NCBI GenBank assembly: GCA_032622095.1
Contig: CP136061.1
Location: forward strand, 81,876,324 to 81,940,323
Length of the DNA: 64,000 nucleotides
Direction: 5' to 3'
From: Siphonodentalium dalli
Taxonomy: Eukaryota > Mollusca > Scaphopoda > Gadilida > Siphonodentaliidae
A program made the translations under genes and the position numbers. Each line of letters opens with the position of its first letter. Positions within the stretch are counted from its first letter, which is position 1. Under the pieces are notes generated by a model that saw nothing but the letters and a program-made list of their open reading frames with translations, ran no database searches and had not been told where the DNA came from. Positions 42,201 to 51,200 of the stretch are shown in pieces.

Positions 42201-45200
42201 TTTACACAGATTCGGCCGGAGGAATATTTTCGCCATCTGTATCATCCTATACAGACGGTATTTGAATGCTATATTTTTTTTATATAATTTACACAGATTC
42301 GGCCGGAGGAATATATTCGCCATCTGTGTCGTTCTACAGACGGTGTTTGGGTTGATCGCCGCGGCTTCCACTAACTCCTATCTCTTCTATGCATTCTACA
42401 CTCTGTTCGGAGCTGCAGAACCATACAGCGTCGTTTTCACATTTGGTTAGTATTTAATGTACGGATGGCTACGCTCTGTTCGGAGCTGCAGAACCATACA
42501 GCGTCGTTTTCACATTTGGTTAGTATTTAATGTACGGATGGATACACTCTGTTCGGAGCTGCAGAACCATACAGCGTCGTTTTCACATTTGGTTAGTATT
42601 TAATGTACGGATGGCTACACTCTGTTCGGAGCTGCAGAACCATACAGCGTCGTTTTCACATTTGGTTAGTATCTAATGTACGGATGGATACACTCTGTTC
42701 GGAGCTGCAGAACCATACAGCGTCGTTTTCACATTTGGTTAGTATTTAATGTACGGATGGATACACTCTGTTCGGAGCTGCAGAACCATACAGCGTCGTT
42801 TTCATATTTGGTTAGTATTTAATGTACGGATGGCTACACTCTGTTCGGAGCTGCAGAACCATACGGCGTCGCTTTCACATTTGATTAGTATTTAATGTAC
42901 GGATGGCTACACTCTGTTCGGAGCTGCAGAACCATACAGCGTCGCTTTCACATTAGGTTAGTATTTAATGTACGGATGGCTACACTCTGTTCGGAGCTGC
43001 AGAACCATACAGCGTCGCTTTCACATTAGGTTAGTATTTAATGTACGGATGGCTACACTCTGTTCGGAGCTGCAGAACAACACAGCGTCGCTTTCACATT
43101 AGGTTAGTATTTAATGTACGGATGGATACACTCTGTTCGGAGCTGCAGAACCACACAGCGTCGCTTTCACATTAGGTTAGTATTTAATGTACGGATGGGC
43201 TACACTCTGTTCGGAGCTGCATAACCATACATCGTCGCTTTCACATTAGGTTAGTATTTAATGTACGGATGGGCTACACTCTGTTCGGAGCTGCAGAACC
43301 ATACAGCGTCGCTTTCACATTATGTTAGTATTAAAGGTACGGATGGCCTTCGCGATGGGTATCTATCTCTATATACTGGTTGACCCCCGTTTGGGTATTA
43401 CCACTTGCGTTGGTGCAAGTGACTTGCGTCAGTGCAAGTGAGTAGGAAGTTGAGTGGATAGTAGTGATCACATTGCCAAGTTAAAATAATATGTACATAT
43501 CAAACCATGTAAAAAAACAAAGGTTGCTTTTGGTTTATGTTTGAAGCTGATAAGCACTCCCCCTGAACTGGTCACGACCAAAGAGCTTGATAGGATCAGA
43601 CGGGAGTTGATTCCAAAGTATAGCCGTGCTTGGGAAGAATGAAAGTCTTAAAATAATTTGGCCCAGTGTGAACTCTACAATAAGTGTCATCGTTGCTATA
43701 TCTGAGTGGTTTATGGAGGTAATATGTAAAAGTGATATCTACTTGGTTATGGACTATTTTATTGAGGAGGGAAAATTTTGAGATGGTTCTTCTGTCCTCA
43801 AGGGGTTTCAGTTTTAATTCTTCCCTAATCTTTGACAGACTTGAGAATCTTGAAAAGTCATTAACATTCCAACTGATGGCCAGAGGGTCTGAACCCTAGG
43901 GTACCCCAGATATGACTAAGACCTCTGGGGATGCATCCACCTCCATGGCAACGACTTGAGTTCTGTTGTTGAGAAAGACTCTGATCCAGTTTAATGCGGT
44001 TTCACCAATGTCATATGTTTCGTGATGTTGGAAGCAATGATGTGCTCAGTTAGTTTACATATGATACATGTAAGGGTGATCGGTCTATAACTTGCCGGGT
44101 TTGTTTTATCACCCTTCTTGTATACAGAACCACGTTACCCTTTGTCCAGTCCTATGGGAGTACATCTCCCTCAAAGTCTTTTTAAACGTCACTTTGGTTA
44201 AAAACCGCCATAAACAGAAAGAATATTATAATATAGACATACCTTGTTCTTATACCAATCATAAATGTCGCGTAAATAGCATGTTACCCCAAACTAATAA
44301 TTTTTAACAGTGTAGGCCATATCACGACGTTGTCAGAAAGACAAAAAAGTAGTTACTTTTACCGATAAATCATTCTACTGCCCATAGAGACCACCGACCT
44401 CCAGAAGGCAATTGGAAAACGGATAACTAAATTTATCAGGTAACTTTCGCTGTGCATGAATAGACAATCCGCCTCCATCGGTAATCGAACCATGCAGCTT
44501 TGGTCGCGGGTCGGCTGACATCGCTCGGCTATGTGTTCTTACTCACACGGCTCACTCTCACAAGAGATAAATTTGTCTTGTAGCCACAGAACTGGTTGGA
44601 CGACAGTACCGCATGGCTACCGGGTTCTGTCTGCACATGGCGTTCAGCTTCGGGTGCATCGTGCTCGGTTTACTGGCCTACCTCATTCGAGACTGGCGCT
44701 ATCTCATGTACAGCATTGTGCTTCCAGGCATCCTGCTCTCATTCTCGTACTGGTGAGTAATATGGTACCCGGGATTTTGTTGGGGACGGGGTGTTACTGG
44801 TCCACCTCATCTGAGAGTGGCGCTATTTCATGTACAGCATTGTGCTTCCAGGCACCCTGCTCTAATTCTCATACTGGTGAGTAATATGGTTCCAGGGATT
44901 TTGTTGGGGAGGGGGTGTTACTGGCGCTATCTCATGTACAGTATTGTGCTTCCAGGCATCCTGCTCTCATTCTCATACTGGTGCGTAATATGGTACCCGG
45001 GGTTTTGTGGGGGGTGTTACTAGCCCACCTCATCTGAGAGTGGCGCTACATGATGTACAGCATTGTGCTTCCAGGTATCCTGCTCTCATTCTCATACTGG
45101 TGCGTAATATGGTACCCGGGAGTTTTGTTGGGGGGGGGGTGTTACTAGCACACCTCATATGAGTGTGGCGATATCTCATGTACATAATTGTGCTTCCAGG

Positions 45201-48200
45201 CATCCTGCTCTCTTTCTCATACTGGTGAGTAATATGGTACCCGGAATATTTGTGTTTGGTGGCGGTCACGTACAGAAGAGAAAAATATAGGAACTTTTTC
45301 AGAATTACCCTATGATTTCTTCGTTATAAAAATAGATAACGACGATGTGTTGATTTGTGTAAGAAAATAAATTATTAGCCGACAAAACATCACTGAGAGC
45401 TAGATTTGTTAGTTGAATGTTGATCGATTTTTAACTATATGATAAGCTGGATGGTGGTGAATTTCGAAGAATCTATCCGACATGTTTCTTGAGCCGTTTC
45501 AATCTGGGTTTTTATGCTCTCTGGATACAATATTCGGTGGCCAAATTGTATTAAAATTAATGCAGTCGATAGAAATGGAATGGAGGACGCTTGTGATATT
45601 GATTGAAAGAGGAATCCTTCGCCGACACGTCCGTGCATGGCGACATCGATACCATTGCTCGGATAAAAGGGCTAAATTTTCCCGATTTCCGAGCGATGGT
45701 AAAACGGGGGATTTCCAATGTACCCCTTGTCCTAAATATGATACTATTAACGTAAAGCAGGCACGTATATAGTTTAGGCGTATAGGGCAGTGCAAAGGGG
45801 GTGGGCAGCGGAGGGAGTTACATGCCCTTGTGGTAATATGATATCCGGGATTTTATTTACTCTGTCGTCTGTCCCGTAGTCTAGTGGTGAAGATAGAGTT
45901 AGGCCGTGTACAGGAACAAATGAAGAGTCCAGAAGATTTGATAACTTTTATATTTTATAAGTCTCTGTCGATAAGCACAATAGGTGGATAACCAGAGGTG
46001 TTGGTGGTAGCAAGGTTCCAGAACATGTGAGGTCCCCGTTCCCGAGAACGGGTAGTTATTTTCTAGTGTCGGTGGTATCATGTGTCCATATAAGGTCTGA
46101 TATACCATGATACCGTTGTTTATGACGTGTATCATACTATTGTTTACTATAGAATGATACTGGTTTGATTCTCCCCCACTTATACAATGGTAGCTAGCTA
46201 CCAGTCATAACCAATTAAGAATATGATCTTGTTAATTATGCTTGTGTGTTCTTGTACTATATCATTTATATCTCCCATGTATTGTGCTTATCTATACAAT
46301 TAACCCTAGCAGTTACAATCATTGGGGAAAAGAAGTTTATCTTAGATCCGGCAACACATATAACAATAAATATACTATCTTATGTCCTATCGGATACGTC
46401 ACACATGAACAAATCTGAGCCTGTCTGTTATTTTCAGGATTCTTGACGAACCCATCCGATGGTTGTTGAGTCGGAACAGGGACGAGGAAGCAAATAAGGT
46501 TTTACAAAAGATGTCCCGCATTAACAAGCGAGCTCTCCCAGATGACGTTATATGCCAACTACAAGACGAAATAACCAAAGAAAAAGAAAAAGAAGCGAAG
46601 ATAGACGAAAAGCGGACAATTGTCGATTTATTCAGAAACTGGGTCGTCGGCTGCCTTACAGTGAAAATGTGGTATATATGGTGAGTGTCTCTTAAAGAGA
46701 TTCGTTGCATTTCATTTTCCCTTTTCTGTTATAGATCTTTGTGTTATTTTTATTTCTCATTTTTTTGTGAGTGTCAAAAATCATATTATTGATTGTTTAT
46801 TGGTTATTTGTTAGGGACGAATGAAGGTTTGTTTGTTTATATTTCTATGTAGTTTACGAAATAGCATGGTCGATGTTGTTTAATATTTTGAGAGTATTAT
46901 TCAATTATTCAAATAGATGTAAAATACACGTCTCGTCCAATACAACTTTTTACCACCACCACCTGGACTATAGTGTAAGAAAAACACATACTCTACACAA
47001 CATTGTATATTAACTTTATAGTATTTTCGTATTCGTATGTCTTATTTGACGCGCATCGGCAATAGCAACGCGCTATATTACAAAGGTGGTCCGGTCCGGT
47101 CCCCATCACTAAGCAACGCGCAATATTACAAAGGTGGTCCGGTCCGCATCACTAAGCAACGCGCTATATTACAATGTGGTCCGGTCCGGTCCGCATCACT
47201 AAGCAACGCGCTATATTACAAGGTGGTCCGGTCCGGTCCGCACCACTAAGCAACGCGCTATATTACAAGGTGGTCCGGTCCGGTCCGCATCACTAAGCAA
47301 CGCGCTATATTACAAAGGTGGTCCGGTCCGGTCCGCATCACTAAGCAACGCGCTATATTACAAAGGTGGTCCGGTCCGGTCCGCATCACTAAGCAACGCG
47401 CTATATTACAAGGTGGTCCGGTCCGGTCCGCATCACTAAGCAACGCGCTATATTACAAGGTGGTCCGGTCCGCATCACTAAGCAACGCGCTATATTACAA
47501 AGGTGGTCCGGTCCGGTCCGCATCACTAAGCAACGCGCTATATTACAAGGTGATCCGGTCCGGTCCGCATCACTAAGCAACGCGCTATATTACAAGGTGG
47601 TCCGGTCCGCATCACTAAGCAACGCGCTATATTACAAGGTGGTCCGGTCCGGTCCGCATCACTAAGCAACGCGCTATAATACAAAGGTGGTCCGGTCCGG
47701 TCCGCATCACTAAGCAACGCGCTATATTACAAAGGTGGTCCGGTCCGGTCCGCATCACTAAGCAACGACGCGCTATATTACAAAGGTGGTCCGGTCCGGT
47801 CCGCATCACTAAGCAACGCGCTATATTACAAAGGTGGTCCGGTCCGGTCCGCATCACTAAGCAACGCGCTATATTACAAAGGTGGTCCGGTCCGGTCCGC
47901 ATCACTAAGCAACGCGCTATATTACAAGGTGGTCCGGTCCGGTCCGCATCACTAAGCAACGCGCTATATTACAAGGTGGTCCGGTCCGGTCCGCATCACT
48001 AAGCAACGCGCTATATTACAAGGTGGTCCGGTCCGATCCGCATCACTAAGCAACGCGCTATATTACAAAGGTGGTCCGGTCCGGTCCGCATCACTAAGCA
48101 ACGCGCTATATTACAAGGTGATCCGGTCCGGTCCGCATCACTAAGCAACGCGCTATATTACAAGGTGGTCCGGTCCGCATCACTAAGCAACGTGCTATAT

Positions 48201-51200
48201 TACAAGGTGGTCCGGTCCGGTCCGCATCACTAAGCAACGCGCTATATTACAAAGGTGGTCCGGTCCGGTCCGCATCACTAAGCAACGCGCTATATTACAA
48301 AGGTGGTCCGGTCCGGTCCGCATCACTAAGCAATGCGCTATATTACAAAGGTGGTCCGGTCCGGTCCGCATCACTAAGCAACGCGCTATATTACAAAGGT
48401 GGTCCGGTCCGGTCCGCATCACTAAGCAACGCGCTATATTACAAAGGTGGTCCGGTCCGGTCCGCATCACTAAGCAACGCGCTATATTACAAGGTGGTCC
48501 GGTCCGGTCCGCATCACTAAGCAACGCGCTATATTACAAGGTGGTCCGGTCCGGTCCGCATCACTAAGCAACGCGCTATATTACAAAGGTGGTCCGGTCC
48601 GCATCACTAAGCAACGCGCAATATTACAAAGGTGGTCCGGTCCGGTCCGCATCACTAAGCAACGCGCTATATTACAAAGGTGGTCCGGTCCGGTCCGCAT
48701 CACTAAGCAACGCGCTATATTACAAAGATAATAACATTTATTATATGCTTGCCTATAAAATAACTGAAAATTAACGGAAGTAGATCGTCGAATATTTCAC
48801 TGTAGCTTGACGAATGACGTCATGATTTTGTCATTGAAAGCGGTTTGCTACCTATCAACTAATCTGAGCCAACCAGGTTCATGTTGCTTTCTGAGTGCTG
48901 CTCAATGTGTTGTACTATTAAAATTGAAAATACCGCATAATTTAGCAACTGTGGGCATTAATAAGCCACATATAATAAAAAGAACACCTCAAGTTTTTTA
49001 TTGAATATCTGAAACATCTCATGAGTGTCTGGGAAGAAATATAAACATCTCATGGGTGTCTGGGAAGAAATATAAACATCTCATGAGTGTCTGGGAAGAA
49101 ATATAAACATCTCATGAGTGTCTGGGAAGAAATATAAACATCTCATGGGTGTCTGGGAAGAAATATAAACATCTCATGAGTGTCTGGGAAGAAATATAAA
49201 CATCTCATGAGTGTCTGGGAAGAAATATCGAATTTTTATTCATGGCGCTCGTGAAAATTTTATATTTCTTTCCAGACACTCATGATATATATATTTCGAT
49301 GTTCAAACAAAACATGTAGGTATTCTCTGTACAACACTACATGTATTATTTTGCAGGTTTGTAATCGGAATGGTGTACTTTGGGATGTCTCTTAATACTG
49401 GTAACCTGGGCGGCAGTATGTACGTTAACATAGCGCTGATGGGGCTCTTCGAGATTCCCGGCTATGCGACATGCCTCTACTTCATCAATAGGGTGGGGCG
49501 AAGGCGGTGTTTAGCGACGTCACTCACAATGGCGGGCGTGTTCTGTTGTGCCTCTGGTCTTGCCACCGGTAAGTTCCAAACTTACAAAGGAAGATGATGA
49601 ACAGTTTCAGACTTCAGCGCGCATATGATTTTCTTATATCGTGTTTGGTATCTAGACAACAACAATGATTAACCCTTTCACGATGGGAGTTACAATATAC
49701 CGTTCCAAATTATCAAGGGGGTCGTCTGTCTGGGATTTGTTCTGCTCCGCACCTCATTTAAAAGCATATAATAGCCAGTAATATCAATATACCTTGGTAT
49801 TTTAGTAGATATTTGTATTATCTCATCCGTGACTACATGGTATTCTATATGAACATGTACCCTGTCGTCACTCATCATATACTTCTAATGTCCACTCAAA
49901 TATGCAGGTAATTCAGGGAAAATAAAAGCAAAAGACAGACAGAAAAAAGATAATACAGAATGATTTATATTCATTGGTGGGAAATGTTCAGTTAAAAAAA
50001 AAAAAAAAAAGATATATGGTCGCTTGTTGAATCTATTATCTGAACAATTCCTATGAGAACTACTCGTCAATGAGTATTTGTATAGAAATGGTTAACACAT
50101 GCGATGCAGACTGGATACAGTGAGTGATAATGTCGTTTTATTGGATTATAGCATTAGAGCATTGTATGATTTTGAATATTATAGGTTTCATATCGAAGTT
50201 GCATGGACACTTTGTAGAAAATTACACATACCAAACCATAGAACATGCTTATGGAATTGGTCACTGCAGTTGTGACATTATCGGCGGTCAATATGCTGAC
50301 ATTACGGACTGACCTCCAATATTCAGTTTTACCAGCTTTTACCTTTGAAACTAAGATATTTCTGGCCAGATAACAATTGTTTCACCTTGATCCATCAGCC
50401 TCCATCTGTTGTTAGTTGCGGATGCCGCCCCTCCTAATTACTTAGTTTAACATCGTCACTAGTTGTGTTAGAACATGTAAACACTCTTGTATTAATGTAT
50501 AGAATTAGGAAATAGCGCAAAATGAGCGAAAACTTAGTGAAAAATTTGCGAAAATTTACTTCGGTCTGCAATATTTGCTACGAAAGCTTTCCAAAGGTAA
50601 GTTTCCTGATATTCGCATAGAACTATATATATATATATATATTAGTTATCAAATACTAATAATCAAATCAGTATTGGGTCCAAGATATCTTTTAATATGG
50701 AGTTGCTAATATAAAACCACCCAGATGGGCTTTTATACTATTTTGTTTTCAAAATCGCCCATCTTCGCTTTTATAATGTCGCGACATGATATGCTTTCAC
50801 ATAGTAGACATCTTGATGTTGTTAGTATATATGCCGGCGTTCCTTACATTTTTCATAAATTGAATGGTTGTATATTGAATTTGTTAGCATACCGGCGTTC
50901 CTTCCCTTTTCAGAAATTGAATGGTTGTCTATTGCCTTCTCAATGATTGGTAAATTCTTCTCCTGTGGCGTCTTCGGGTCCATATTCCTGTACACCGCCG
51001 AAATCTTCCCGACAGAAATCAGGTAATTAACACTTTCTATACTAAATGGATTCTTCCATTTAGTTATACAAAAACACATTGGTGTGGTCTACTATTCATT
51101 TGGAGGGGTGTTCAGGTAATAAAAGCAGACGACAGGCAGAAAACTACACCAGATAATACAAGTGCAGAATGATTCATATTGATTGGTGGAAATATTCAGA

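Noticed and set aside
41543..42450. One long protein with repeated GRRNI segments
   Set aside because: Only the final segment (42297-42445) joins exons 2 and 4 in phase. The rest are intronic partial copies with (TA)n linkers.
47258..48524. Minus-strand frames of 61-110 codons with a repeated CNIARCLVMRTGPDHL unit
   Set aside because: Read-through of the 46-48-bp array; breaks whenever a unit length changes.
50725..50946. Open frame reading through exon 7 as LNGCLLPSQ
   Set aside because: Wrong frame. The split Glu codon from exon 6 sets the frame that yields the conserved YTAEIFPTEIR.
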